The position numbers and the translations under genes were made by a program. From positions 4,340,001 through 4,404,000 of the forward strand of contig NZ_CP166730.1 in the NCBI RefSeq assembly GCF_041320665.1: DNA of 64,000 nucleotides, written 5' to 3'. This DNA is from Comamonas sp. GB3 AK4-5 (lineage in GTDB: Bacteria; Pseudomonadota; Gammaproteobacteria; Burkholderiales; Burkholderiaceae_C). The notes beneath the pieces are model-generated. The model had not been told where the DNA came from and made no database searches. It saw only the letters and a program-made list of their open reading frames with translations. Of this stretch, positions 1 to 8,915 are shown piece after piece; position 1 is the stretch's first letter; every line of letters starts with the position of its first letter.

Positions 1-3000
1 CATCGTTCGTGGCAGGCACCTTCGAGCCCACGGCCAGCTCCTGGCCGTTGAACATCAGCTTGCCATCCGTTGGCAAGCTCTTGATCACGAACTCCTTGAC
101 CGTCCCATCCACGTCCGAGCCCTTCAGCTCCACGGTGACCGGCTTGTCCTCATCGCCCTTGCCTGCCGTGTTTTCTGTCTCAGGCGCATCGTTGACTGCA
201 TCCACCGTGATGGTGCCCGTTGCCGGTGTCGGATCTTCCAGCCCGTCGTTGTCCACCGAGGCGTAGGTGAACGTGGTTTGGCCGTTCCAGTTGGCGTTCG
301 GCTCAAACGTGATCTGTGCGCCATCGTTCGTGGCAGGCACCTTCGAGCCCACGGCCAGCTCCTGGCCGTTGAACATCAGCTTGCCATCCGTTGGCAAGCT
401 CTTGATCACGAACTCCTTGACCGTCCCATCCACGTCCGAGCCCTTCAGCTCCACGGTGACCGGCTTGTCCTCATCGCCCTTGCCTGCCGTGTTTTCTGTC
501 TCAGGCGCATCGTTGACTGCATCCACCGTGATGGTGCCCGTTGCCGGTGTCGGATCTTCCAGCCCGTCGTTGTCCACCGAGGCGTAGGTGAACGTGGTTT
601 GGCCGTTCCAGTTGGCGTTCGGCTCAAACGTGATCTGTGCGCCATCGTTCGTGGCAGGCACCTTCGAGCCCACGGCCAGCTCCTGGCCGTTGAACATCAG
701 CTTGCCATCCGTTGGCAAGCTCTTGATCACGAACTCCTTGACCGTCCCATCCACGTCCGAGCCCTTCAGCTCCACGGTGACCGGCTTGTCCTCATCGCCC
801 TTGCCTGCCGTGTTTTCTGTCTCAGGCGCATCGTTGACTGCATCCACCGTGATGGTGCCCGTTGCCGGTGTCGGATCTTCCAGCCCGTCGTTGTCCACCG
901 AGGCGTAGGTGAACGTGGTTTGGCCGTTCCAGTTGGCGTTCGGCTCAAACGTGATCTGTGCGCCATCGTTCGTGGCAGGCACCTTCGAGCCCACGGCCAG
1001 CTCCTGGCCGTTGAACATCAGCTTGCCATCCGTTGGCAAGCTCTTGATCACGAACTCCTTGACCGTCCCATCCACGTCCGAGCCCTTCAGCTCCACGGTG
1101 ACCGGCTTGTCCTCATCGCCCTTGCCTGCCGTGTTTTCTGTCTCAGGCGCATCGTTGACTGCATCCACCGTGATGGTGCCCGTTGCCGGTGTCGGATCTT
1201 CCAGCCCGTCGTTGTCCACCGAGGCGTAGGTGAACGTGGTTTGGCCGTTCCAGTTGGCGTTCGGCTCAAACGTGATCTGTGCGCCATCGTTCGTGGCAGG
1301 CACCTTCGAGCCCACGGCCAGCTCCTGGCCGTTGAACATCAGCTTGCCATCCGTTGGCAAGCTCTTGATCACGAACTCCTTGACCGTCCCATCCACGTCC
1401 GAGCCCTTCAGCTCCACGGTGACCGGCTTGTCCTCATCGCCCTTGCCTGCCGTGTTTTCTGTCTCAGGCGCATCGTTGACTGCATCCACCGTGATGGTGC
1501 CCGTTGCCGGTGTCGGATCTTCCAGCCCGTCGTTGTCCACCGAGGCGTAGGTGAACGTGGTTTGGCCGTTCCAGTTGGCGTTCGGCTCAAACGTGATCTG
1601 TGCGCCATCGTTCGTGGCAGGCACCTTCGAGCCCACGGCCAGCTCCTGGCCGTTGAACATCAGCTTGCCATCCGTTGGCAAGCTCTTGATCACGAACTCC
1701 TTGACCGTCCCATCCACGTCCGAGCCCTTCAGCTCCACGGTGACCGGCTTGTCCTCATCGCCCTTGCCTGCCGTGTTTTCTGTCTCAGGCGCATCGTTGA
1801 CTGCATCCACCGTGATGGTGCCCGTTGCCGGTGTCGGATCTTCCAGCCCGTCGTTGTCCACCGAGGCGTAGGTGAACGTGGTTTGGCCGTTCCAGTTGGC
1901 GTTCGGCTCAAACGTGATCTGTGCGCCATCGTTCGTGGCAGGCACCTTCGAGCCCACGGCCAGCTCCTGGCCGTTGAACATCAGCTTGCCATCCGTTGGC
2001 AAGCTCTTGATCACGAACTCCTTGACCGTCCCATCCACGTCCGAGCCCTTCAGCTCCACGGTGACCGGCTTGTCCTCATCGCCCTTGCCTGCCGTGTTTT
2101 CTGTCTCAGGCGCATCGTTGACTGCATCCACCGTGATGGTGCCCGTTGCCGGTGTCGGATCTTCCAGCCCGTCGTTGTCCACCGAGGCGTAGGTGAACGT
2201 GGTTTGGCCGTTCCAGTTGGCGTTCGGCTCAAACGTGATCTGTGCGCCATCGTTCGTGGCAGGCACCTTCGAGCCCACGGCCAGCTCCTGGCCGTTGAAC
2301 ATCAGCTTGCCATCCGTTGGCAAGCTCTTGATCACGAACTCCTTGACCGTCCCATCCACGTCCGAGCCCTTCAGCTCCACGGTGACCGGCTTGTCCTCAT
2401 CGCCCTTGCCTGCCGTGTTTTCTGTCTCAGGCGCATCGTTGACTGCATCCACCGTGATGGTGCCCGTTGCCGGTGTCGGATCTTCCAGCCCGTCGTTGTC
2501 CACCGAGGCGTAGGTGAACGTGGTTTGGCCGTTCCAGTTGGCGTTCGGCTCAAACGTGATCTGTGCGCCATCGTTCGTGGCAGGCACCTTCGAGCCCACG
2601 GCCAGCTCCTGGCCGTTGAACATCAGCTTGCCATCCGTTGGCAAGCTCTTGATCACGAACTCCTTGACCGTCCCATCCACGTCCGAGCCCTTCAGCTCCA
2701 CGGTGACCGGCTTGTCCTCATCGCCCTTGCCTGCCGTGTTTTCTGTCTCAGGCGCATCGTTGACTGCATCCACCGTGATGGTGCCCGTTGCCGGTGTCGG
2801 ATCTTCCAGCCCGTCGTTGTCCACCGAGGCGTAGGTGAACGTGGTTTGGCCGTTCCAGTTGGCGTTCGGCTCAAACGTGATCTGTGCGCCATCGTTCGTG
2901 GCAGGCACCTTCGAGCCCACGGCCAGCTCCTGGCCGTTGAACATCAGCTTGCCATCCGTTGGCAAGCTCTTGATCACGAACTCCTTGACCGTCCCATCCA

Positions 3001-3087
3001 CGTCCGAGCCCTTCAGCTCCACGGTGACCGGCTTGTCCTCATCGCCCTTGCCTGCCGTGTTTTCTGTCTCAGGCGCATCGTTGACTG
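1..3087 (-). repeat. About 9.6 perfect tandem copies of a 321-bp coding repeat
   Basis: The sequence recurs with a period of exactly 321 bp (107 codons) from base 1 to 3087, and all three plus-strand frames repeat identically, so no substitutions separate the copies. At 3088 the sequence switches to the unique first domain. The period keeps the adhesin frame open. Each unit encodes one cadherin/Ig-like extracellular domain. Perfect identity suggests recent expansion or gene conversion, and copy number may be wrong in a short-read assembly. Confidence 0.97.
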
Positions 3088-3907
3088 GCGTTACTTCAAT
3101 GCCCAGCGTCGAAGTGTCCGTGCTCGCACCATCGCTAACTGTATAGGTTACTTGTGGTACCTTGCCGCTCCAGTTTGCTTCTGGCATAAAGGCATATACC
3201 CCATCGCGTCCAATGGTCAGCGAACCAATGCCTACGATGGTAGCAACTTCTCCGACCTGATAGGCCTTGCCATCAACAACGAACTGCGTCACCTGCAGCG
3301 GCTGATTTTCTGGATCGCTGTCGTTGTTCAATACATTACCGGTCACTGGACCCGAATCCTCCTCGGCGATGGCCATGTCAGGCCGAGCAAGAGGGGGAGC
3401 ATTCTCTACCGGGGATTCCGCCGTATCAACTGCCGCTGCTGCCCCGCCACGACGTTCTTCCGGCACCTCCGAAGCACCACGGGGATAGGCCAACGCCAAG
3501 GGCGAAGTGCCTTCCACTACACTGGACAAGCGCACAAAGGTGCCACCACCACCGCCACCACCGGCCATGGTTGCCGCCGTGGGGTCCAGCTCAGCCAGAG
3601 GGTCTTGACCGCTGTTGATGGCCGCAATCAGGTTGTCCACCAACGGATCTGCAGCAGCCGGTACAGCAGCTTCTGCTGCGGGGATGTCTTCGAACACGCC
3701 CTGGTTCAATGCCACATTCTGGTTCTCGCCTAACGTCAGCGGAGGCTGACCATCCGCCTGCAGCTGCACAGTGCTACCAGAGGCAGTGATGACATTGGCA
3801 TCGGAGGGGATGCTCATGCCTTCACGCAGCGGCATGAGGTTGCCATCCGCATCGCGAATCCATGCTTGGCCAGTCAGCTGCGTAACGAGAACGGTGGTGG
3901 TTGCCAT
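1..3907 (-). CDS. LapA-like giant repetitive adhesin, N-terminal part (runs off window)
   Basis: This frame is open from ATG 3907 to base 1, so about 1,302 codons are visible and the C-terminus is missing. Residues 1-70 look like the retention module that holds LapA-type adhesins in the outer-membrane channel. DPTAAT at residues 109-114 followed by a glycine run matches the di-alanine site cut by the periplasmic protease LapG in known LapA proteins. A first cadherin/VCBS-like domain (around residues 190-270, with VLNNDSDPE) is followed by identical 107-aa domains ending in the VNDAPE linker. The gene is the last visible one of a same-strand secretion locus, so it should be exported by the LapB/LapC/TolC proteins encoded upstream. 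A GAGAGAG ribosome-binding site precedes ATG 3907. The function, surface adhesion and biofilm formation, is inferred from the family. Confidence 0.9.
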   Translation of the reverse strand, partial: MATTTVLVTQLTGQAWIRDADGNLMPLREGMSIPSDANVITASGSTVQLQADGQPPLTLGENQNVALNQGVFEDIPAAEAAVPAAADPLVDNLIAAINSGQDPLAELDPTAATMAGGGGGGGTFVRLSSVVEGTSPLALAYPRGASEVPEERRGGAAAAVDTAESPVENAPPLARPDMAIAEEDSGPVTGNVLNNDSDPENQPLQVTQFVVDGKAYQVGEVATIVGIGSLTIGRDGVYAFMPEANWSGKVPQVTYTVSDGASTDTSTLGIEVTPVNDAPETENTAGKGDEDKPVTVELKGSDVDGTVKEFVIKSLPTDGKLMFNGQELAVGSKVPATNDGAQITFEPNANWNGQTTFTYASVDNDGLEDPTPATGTITVDAVNDAPETENTAGKGDEDKPVTVELKGSDVDGTVKEFVIKSLPTDGKLMFNGQELAVGSKVPATNDGAQITFEPNANWNGQTTFTYASVDNDGLEDPTPATGTITVDAVNDAPETENTAGKGDEDKPVTVELKGSDVDGTVKEFVIKSLPTDGKLMFNGQELAVGSKVPATNDGAQITFEPNANWNGQTTFTYASVDNDGLEDPTPATGTITVDAVNDAPETENTAGKGDEDKPVTVELKGSDVDGTVKEFVIKSLPTDGKLMFNGQELAVGSKVPATNDGAQITFEPNANWNGQTTFTYASVDNDGLEDPTPATGTITVDAVNDAPETENTAGKGDEDKPVTVELKGSDVDGTVKEFVIKSLPTDGKLMFNGQELAVGSKVPATNDGAQITFEPNANWNGQTTFTYASVDNDGLEDPTPATGTITVDAVNDAPETENTAGKGDEDKPVTVELKGSDVDGTVKEFVIKSLPTDGKLMFNGQELAVGSKVPATNDGAQITFEPNANWNGQTTFTYASVDNDGLEDPTPATGTITVDAVNDAPETENTAGKGDEDKPVTVELKGSDVDGTVKEFVIKSLPTDGKLMFNGQELAVGSKVPATNDGAQITFEPNANWNGQTTFTYASVDNDGLEDPTPATGTITVDAVNDAPETENTAGKGDEDKPVTVELKGSDVDGTVKEFVIKSLPTDGKLMFNGQELAVGSKVPATNDGAQITFEPNANWNGQTTFTYASVDNDGLEDPTPATGTITVDAVNDAPETENTAGKGDEDKPVTVELKGSDVDGTVKEFVIKSLPTDGKLMFNGQELAVGSKVPATNDGAQITFEPNANWNGQTTFTYASVDNDGLEDPTPATGTITVDAVNDAPETENTAGKGDEDKPVTVELKGSDVDGTVKEFVIKSLPTDGKLMFNGQELAVGSKVPATND

Positions 3908-4057
3908 TTTTACTCTCTCAGTAATGGTGACTTTTGTGGTGTTCGGGCGCACAAACACCTATCTAAATTTCTAACGCAATCGTAAGAATTCACCCCACCT
4001 CCAGCTATTGGCCGCTGCGCCAATTAGCCAAGCTTTATGAAAGCTGAACAGATACAA

Positions 4058-4091
4058 AAAAACAGGCCTGCCATACGGCAGGCCTGTTTTT
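4058..4091 (-). terminator. Bidirectional intrinsic terminator after the LuxR gene
   Basis: A 15-bp perfect inverted repeat (arms 4058-4072 and 4077-4091, loop ATAC) has a GC-rich core flanked by A and T runs on either side, so it can act on both strands. It lies about 105 bases past the LuxR stop codon and before the adhesin start. The adhesin therefore probably has its own promoter between here and 3907. Confidence 0.85.
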
Positions 4092-4197
4092 GACAGGGCC
4101 AGCACTCAGGTCGAGACCCAAGGCGCAATTAATTCAACAGCAGCAACTGCCTGTATAGCAACCCCATTACCAAAGATGACTCGATTTCGCTTTGAGC

Positions 4198-4836
4198 TTA
4201 CGCCGCTTGCCCCCGGCCAATGCCATGCACCTTGAGGGCCAACATCAAGCGGTCCTGCACCTGCAGCTTTTCAAAAATGGCCGACAAATGGGCGCGTACA
4301 GTGCGCTCACTGATGGACAAGCGCTCGGCGATATCCGCATTGCTTTGCCCCATCGCGGCCAAGCGCGCCACCTCCTGCTCTCGCCGTGACAGCTGATCCG
4401 CCCATTGCACTCCGGGCTCCGGCAGACGGGCATCAACATCCTGTAGCAGACGCTGCAGCAGCGAGCGCCCCATCCAGATATTGCCTGTCGCAATGCTGTG
4501 CAAGATGTTGGTCAACGTGGTCAGCGTGGAATAGGCATGGGCATAGCCGCAGCAACCTACTGCCAGCGCCTGGCGTGCATCCTCGTCACTGGGACGGCTG
4601 CTGAGCACCAGCAGTTTCACATCTCCCACCACCGCTGCCCAGCGAGAATCGGTCCAGCTCGGCAGCTGTGGCAAGGCAGCGTCAAGCACCACCAGACTGC
4701 GGTTTTTCTGCTTCCAGCGCTCCAGGTCCGCCAGAGTGCTACCGCGCGCTGGTAGCCATTGCGCACTGGCGATCTGCTGCCAGTGCTGCCACAGCGCTGC
4801 ATCTTGTGTGAGCATCAAGACAGGCAATGCATGCAT
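4198..4836 (-). CDS. LuxR-family DNA-binding response regulator of the adhesin locus
   Basis: The 212-residue protein has a C-terminal LuxR/FixJ helix-turn-helix at about residues 148-210 (core [11 protein letters not shown], then [10 protein letters not shown]). Its N-terminal half has a receiver-like shape with an aspartate at residue 52 in VVLDAALP, the expected phosphorylation position. The acidic pocket is poorly conserved, so it may be an atypical receiver. It sits between lapC and the adhesin on the same strand, 52 bases past lapC. No histidine kinase lies beside it. Control of the adhesin or secretion genes is inferred from position only. Confidence 0.85.
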   Translation of the reverse strand: MHALPVLMLTQDAALWQHWQQIASAQWLPARGSTLADLERWKQKNRSLVVLDAALPQLPSWTDSRWAAVVGDVKLLVLSSRPSDEDARQALAVGCCGYAHAYSTLTTLTNILHSIATGNIWMGRSLLQRLLQDVDARLPEPGVQWADQLSRREQEVARLAAMGQSNADIAERLSISERTVRAHLSAIFEKLQVQDRLMLALKVHGIGRGQAA

Positions 4837-4888
4837 TCCACTTTCCCTCTCTTCATTCGTCGTTATAGGTGTCTGGTGCGCGGCGCGA

Positions 4889-6274
4889 CTAACGCTCCGT
4901 GAAGGCGTTCGACTTGGCTCGCAAAATGGGCTTGAGCAGGTACTGCATCAAGGTGCGCTTTCCCGTCAGGATGTGCACCTCTGCCTGCATGCCCGGAATA
5001 ATGGGCCGCGAGTCATCACCCACATTGGTGCGATCGGTACGCACCTTGCCGATGTAGAAGGAGTTACCTTTTTCATCGGTGATGGTGTTGGCACCAATCT
5101 GCTCGACCACTCCTGGCAAGCCACCGTAGATGGCAAAGTCATACGCAGTGAACTTGACTTCGGCCTTCTGGCCGTAGTGCAGAAAACCGATATCCCGCGG
5201 GTTGATCTGCACTTCCAGCAGCAAGGTGTCGTCCAGAGGCACGATATCCAGAATGTCCTTGCCTGGCTGTACCACTCCGCCGACCGTGTTGGCCATCAGC
5301 GTGTTGACCGTGCCGCGCACAGGCGCACGCACCTCGGCCAATTTGACGCGGTCTTCCAGCGCCACCTGACCTTGCTCCAGATTGCTGAGCTTGGCACGGG
5401 TCTCAGCCAGTTCCACGCGTGCTTGGTTGCGCACATTGAGCTCGGCCTCCTGAATTTTCTTTTCTGCCTCTTGAATGGCTGCACGGATGCGGTCGCTCTG
5501 CGCACTGGCCGCCTTGGCTTCGCCGCAAAAGCGGGCCACATCACGCTGCAGGCGCAACAGATCCACTTCCGACACAGCGCCGCTCTTGAGCAAAGGCCGG
5601 GTCACAGCCAGCTCTTCCGACGTCAAGCTGCAGCTGGAAGAGGCCTGGTCACGGTTGGCCAGCGTTTCTCGCAGCTCCTGTTGCCGTTGCCGCAACTGGT
5701 CGCGTGCAATATTGATGGTGGTGTTGAACTCCTGCGTGCGGCTTTCCCAGACACGGCGCTCCATCTCCGCCAGCTTGGGGGCGGCTGTTTGCACCTCTTC
5801 CGGCATTTGCAATATCTCGCCCGAAGCCAATGCCTCCAGGCGTGCGGCCTTGGCCTTCAGGGACAGCGTGTCAGCTTTGTTTTCGCCCAGCGAGGAGCTG
5901 TAGCGTGTGGGATCGATGCGCAGCAGCACCTGACCTTCTTCGACTCGCTGACCAGGGCGTACCAGAATCTCTTCCACGACACCACCGTCCAGGCTTTGCA
6001 CCACCTGCACCTGGCGCGAAGGCACCACCTTGCCCTGACCGCGCACGACCTCGTCGATATGCCCCAGACTGGCCCACAGCACCAGCACCAACACGACGGC
6101 CAATGCCAGCCAGATCAGCAGACGCGAGCCCCTGGCCTGCTGCTGGGCAGTTGCCCATTGCGCATCGGCGGCAAAGTCGGCGGCGTTGTGCTGGCTGACT
6201 GCTTCGCTGCCTTCCATCAGCCAATTCAGGCCCTGGCGCAGACGGTCTTTCAGATTGAGTTTGTTCTGCTTCAT
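4889..6274 (-). CDS. lapC: HlyD-family membrane-fusion protein of type I secretion
   Basis: This 461-residue periplasmic adaptor links the inner-membrane ABC exporter to the TolC-type channel. It has a short cytoplasmic N-terminus, one membrane helix at about residues 52-70, a lipoyl-like segment starting GQGKVVPS, a long alanine/glutamate-rich coiled-coil region, and the C-terminal beta domain typical of HlyD/LapC. Its ATG overlaps the lapB stop by 4 bases (ATGA), which indicates translational coupling. Length and architecture are normal for the family. It probably acts with the two neighbouring exporter genes to secrete the giant adhesin encoded next to it. Confidence 0.93.
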   Translation of the reverse strand: MKQNKLNLKDRLRQGLNWLMEGSEAVSQHNAADFAADAQWATAQQQARGSRLLIWLALAVVLVLVLWASLGHIDEVVRGQGKVVPSRQVQVVQSLDGGVVEEILVRPGQRVEEGQVLLRIDPTRYSSSLGENKADTLSLKAKAARLEALASGEILQMPEEVQTAAPKLAEMERRVWESRTQEFNTTINIARDQLRQRQQELRETLANRDQASSSCSLTSEELAVTRPLLKSGAVSEVDLLRLQRDVARFCGEAKAASAQSDRIRAAIQEAEKKIQEAELNVRNQARVELAETRAKLSNLEQGQVALEDRVKLAEVRAPVRGTVNTLMANTVGGVVQPGKDILDIVPLDDTLLLEVQINPRDIGFLHYGQKAEVKFTAYDFAIYGGLPGVVEQIGANTITDEKGNSFYIGKVRTDRTNVGDDSRPIIPGMQAEVHILTGKRTLMQYLLKPILRAKSNAFTER

Positions 6275-8613
6275 GCGCGGCCTGCCACACTTCCAATGCG
6301 GCCTTGCTTGAGGGCCTGCACCACTTGTTCCTTGGGTCCGTCGGCGACGATTTTTCCGCCATCCACCACAATCAAACGCTCCACCAACTCCAGCAAGGCC
6401 GTGCGATGGGTGACCAGCAGCATGGTCTTGTCGCTTCCGGCGTCCACCAAGCGACGTCGAAGCATTGCTTCACTTTGGTTGTCCAGATTGCTGCTGGGCT
6501 CATCCAGCAGCAGAACAGCGGGGTCATGGATCATGGCCCGTGCTACGGCAATGGATTGCCGCTGACCACCTGAAAGTGACTCACCCCGCTCACCGATGGG
6601 CATGTCATAGCCATCTGGATGCTGGTCGGCGAATTCATTGACGCCTGCAAGGCGTGCGGCCTGCAGCATGTCTTCCTCACTGGCATAGGGCGCGCCAATC
6701 AGCAGGTTTTGCTTGAGGCTGCCATAGAACAGCATAGGGTCCTGAGGCACATGGCCGATAGCGCGGCGCAGATCGCTAGGATCGATTTGGCGCACATCCA
6801 CGCCATCCACCAGCACGGCGCCCTCGGTCGGCTGGTACAGGCCCAACACCAATTTTTCCAGCGTACTCTTGCCCGATCCGATACGGCCAATGATGCCGAC
6901 GCGCTCGCCCGCTGCCACTTTGAAAGACAGATTATTGAGCACGGGGTGCTTGCCACCCGGGTAGGTAAAGCTGACGTTGCGAAACTCGATTGCCCCTTCC
7001 AGACTGGGCCGGCTGACGTATTCCTTGTCCTGCGTACGCTCCACCGGCATCTTCATATAGTTGTCGATGGAGTTCAGCGAGGTGCGGGCGTTCTGGTACT
7101 GCATCATCAGCCCAGCCACTTGGCCCAGCGGCGCCAGGCAGCGCCCCGCGATCATGGATGCCGCAATGATGCCGCCCATGGACAGGGCCGCGTCCTGCAC
7201 CAGATAGACACCGATCACCACCACGGCCACCGACACCATCTGCTGCATGGTCTGCACAAAGTTGACGGTGGCCGAAGAGATGAGCTTGATCTTGCCGCCC
7301 ATGAAGGCCAGATATTCCGTGGAGCTTTCCCACAGACGCTGCACACTGCTCTGGGCGTTCAAGGTCTTCACGGCTTCCAGGTTGGTCAGCGACTCCACCA
7401 AGAGGCCGTTGCGCTGAGAGGCTGCCTGGAAGGTCTTGATGGTCATAGCCTCCATACGTGCCTGTGCGACAAACGACACGGCCAGCACCGCCACAATGGC
7501 TACCACCGGCGGAATCAGCATCCAAGGAGACACCCAGGCCAGCACCGCCAGGAACAACAGCACAAAGGGAAGGTCCACCAGCGTGGTCAGACTGGCAGAG
7601 GCGATGAAATCGCGCACCGACTCGAACGAACGAAGATTGGAAGCAAACGAGCCCACAGAGGCCGGACGGGCTTCCATGCGCAGGTCCAGCACACGCTCCA
7701 TGATCTGGGCCGACAATTTGACATCGACACGCTTGCTGGCGGTATCCACCACATAAGAGCGCACCGTGGTCAACACAAAGTTGAACAGCAGCACCAGGCT
7801 GATGCCAATGGCCAGCACCCACAAGGTTTCCACCGCGTTATTGGGCACCACCCGGTCATACACATTCATGGAGAACAAGGGCATGGCCAATGCGAACACA
7901 TTGATCAGCACGGCGGCCACCAGCGCGTCCCGATACAGGCGCCAGTTCTCCCAAATCACAGCCCAGAACCAGTGGCTGCTGCGCGCCTCGACGCCGGCCT
8001 GGATGGAGCGCTTCTCCAACCTGAACTGCGGACGCACAAAACAGATCACACCGCTATAGATGGCCTGCAGCTCGGCATGCTCCATGCTGACAGGGCTGTC
8101 TGATTCGGGGAACTGCACCAAGAGGCGGCCATCCGCCAACTCCTGCAACAGCAGTGCTGCACGACTGCCTTCCAGCAACACAATGGCTGGCAGCAAAGCG
8201 GCGGGCAGACGCTCCAGATCACGACGCACTACGCGTGCAGTGCAATGGGCCCGGGCCGCGGCCCGTGGTAACAAAGAAGGCGTGAGGCGCTGCGCCACCA
8301 GCGGCAGGCCATTGCTCAGCGCCTGTGCGGTCAGCGGATGCCCGTGAAGGCGGGTGAGCTCAACCAGACAGGCAAGCAAAGGGTCGTCATGCACCACATG
8401 GGGCGGCGGCATGCCTGGCACGGGAGACGAAGGCACCTTCGCACGCGCCGCTGCTGCAGCAGCAGCGGCCTCGGATGCCAGCTTGGTGATCGCAGCCGAG
8501 TCTTTTTGCTCTGCTGCCGGAATTTTTTCAGTGGCAGAAACCGCAGGTTCTGCCACCGGATCAGTAGGGCGCTCTGCCGTCGCGGCGGCGCTGTGGGGGT
8601 CTTGCACGGACAT
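6271..8613 (-). CDS. lapB: Type I secretion ABC exporter (permease/ATPase, LapB type)
   Basis: The 780-residue protein has an Ala/Pro-rich N-terminus, a C39-peptidase-like domain that appears to lack the catalytic cysteine (as in RTX/LapB exporters), about six membrane helices between roughly residues 220 and 500, and a C-terminal ATPase. The ATPase shows Walker A GRIGSGKST at 576-584, signature LSGGQ at 680-684, Walker B VLLLDEP at 700-706 and the switch histidine near 736. It powers export of the unfolded adhesin from the cytoplasm. The next gene, lapC, overlaps it by 4 bases, and the small ORF upstream ends 6 bases before it, so the three form a tight unit. Confidence 0.94.
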   Translation of the reverse strand: MSVQDPHSAAATAERPTDPVAEPAVSATEKIPAAEQKDSAAITKLASEAAAAAAAARAKVPSSPVPGMPPPHVVHDDPLLACLVELTRLHGHPLTAQALSNGLPLVAQRLTPSLLPRAAARAHCTARVVRRDLERLPAALLPAIVLLEGSRAALLLQELADGRLLVQFPESDSPVSMEHAELQAIYSGVICFVRPQFRLEKRSIQAGVEARSSHWFWAVIWENWRLYRDALVAAVLINVFALAMPLFSMNVYDRVVPNNAVETLWVLAIGISLVLLFNFVLTTVRSYVVDTASKRVDVKLSAQIMERVLDLRMEARPASVGSFASNLRSFESVRDFIASASLTTLVDLPFVLLFLAVLAWVSPWMLIPPVVAIVAVLAVSFVAQARMEAMTIKTFQAASQRNGLLVESLTNLEAVKTLNAQSSVQRLWESSTEYLAFMGGKIKLISSATVNFVQTMQQMVSVAVVVIGVYLVQDAALSMGGIIAASMIAGRCLAPLGQVAGLMMQYQNARTSLNSIDNYMKMPVERTQDKEYVSRPSLEGAIEFRNVSFTYPGGKHPVLNNLSFKVAAGERVGIIGRIGSGKSTLEKLVLGLYQPTEGAVLVDGVDVRQIDPSDLRRAIGHVPQDPMLFYGSLKQNLLIGAPYASEEDMLQAARLAGVNEFADQHPDGYDMPIGERGESLSGGQRQSIAVARAMIHDPAVLLLDEPSSNLDNQSEAMLRRRLVDAGSDKTMLLVTHRTALLELVERLIVVDGGKIVADGPKEQVVQALKQGRIGSVAGRA

Positions 8614-8619
8614 GGGTTC

Positions 8620-8862
8620 TCAGATCAGCTCTTCGTCGTCATTGATCAGGCTGTTTGCATCACGGATACGCAGCCGCGTCGCCTTGCGCCGCTCCAGCTT
8701 TTCCAGCGCCTGGGGCGGCAGATCGGTCAAGCGCAGCGTGCCATTGGCCAGCAGCGCATCGATCAGATCTTCCAGCACACGAATAAAGCCATCGTCGAGA
8801 TCGTGCATCTCTCGCTCGCCAGGTACGCTGGGATCTTCTTGGGGCTTGTGAGGGTCGTCCAT
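8620..8862 (-). CDS. Small acidic/basic protein inside the secretion operon, unknown function
   Basis: I do not recognise this 80-residue protein. From ATG 8862 it has an acidic Pro-rich head, then a helical segment (DDGFIRVLEDLIDALLANG) and a basic stretch (LEKLERRKATRLRIR) ending in acidic residues. No signal peptide or membrane helix is visible, so it is probably cytosolic. An upstream in-frame start at 8901 would run through a strong hairpin, so I prefer 8862. It ends 6 bases before lapB and is clearly inside the operon. A role in exporter assembly or adhesin handling is only a guess. Confidence 0.7.
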   Translation of the reverse strand: MDDPHKPQEDPSVPGEREMHDLDDGFIRVLEDLIDALLANGTLRLTDLPPQALEKLERRKATRLRIRDANSLINDDEELI

Positions 8863-8869
8863 GTCTTTC

Positions 8870-8890
8870 AGGCCCGGAAAAACCGGGCCT
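8870..8890 (-). other. Hairpin between tolC and the small ORF
   Basis: An 8-bp perfect stem (8870-8877 with 8883-8890, loop of five A/T) lies between the tolC stop at 8916 and the ATG at 8862. No T-run follows on the minus strand, so it is unlikely to be a full terminator. It may protect the tolC mRNA end or tune expression of the downstream exporter genes. Confidence 0.55.
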
Positions 8891-8915
8891 GCTCGTTGCA
8901 ATGTGATCGCTCAGA

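Noticed and set aside
1..3087. A possible CRISPR array, because of the regular repeats.
   Set aside because: The repeats are 321 bp, contiguous with no spacers, and are coding.
278..3733. A long plus-strand open frame of about 1,150 codons across the adhesin repeats.
   Set aside because: The 321-bp period is a multiple of three, so any stop-free frame in one unit stays open in all. Its protein is low-complexity and Arg/His-rich, and the minus frame encodes a clear LapA-type adhesin.
4736..6565. A 609-codon plus-strand open frame.
   Set aside because: It is antisense to lapC and lapB, which have complete domains and motifs; the plus product has no recognisable family.
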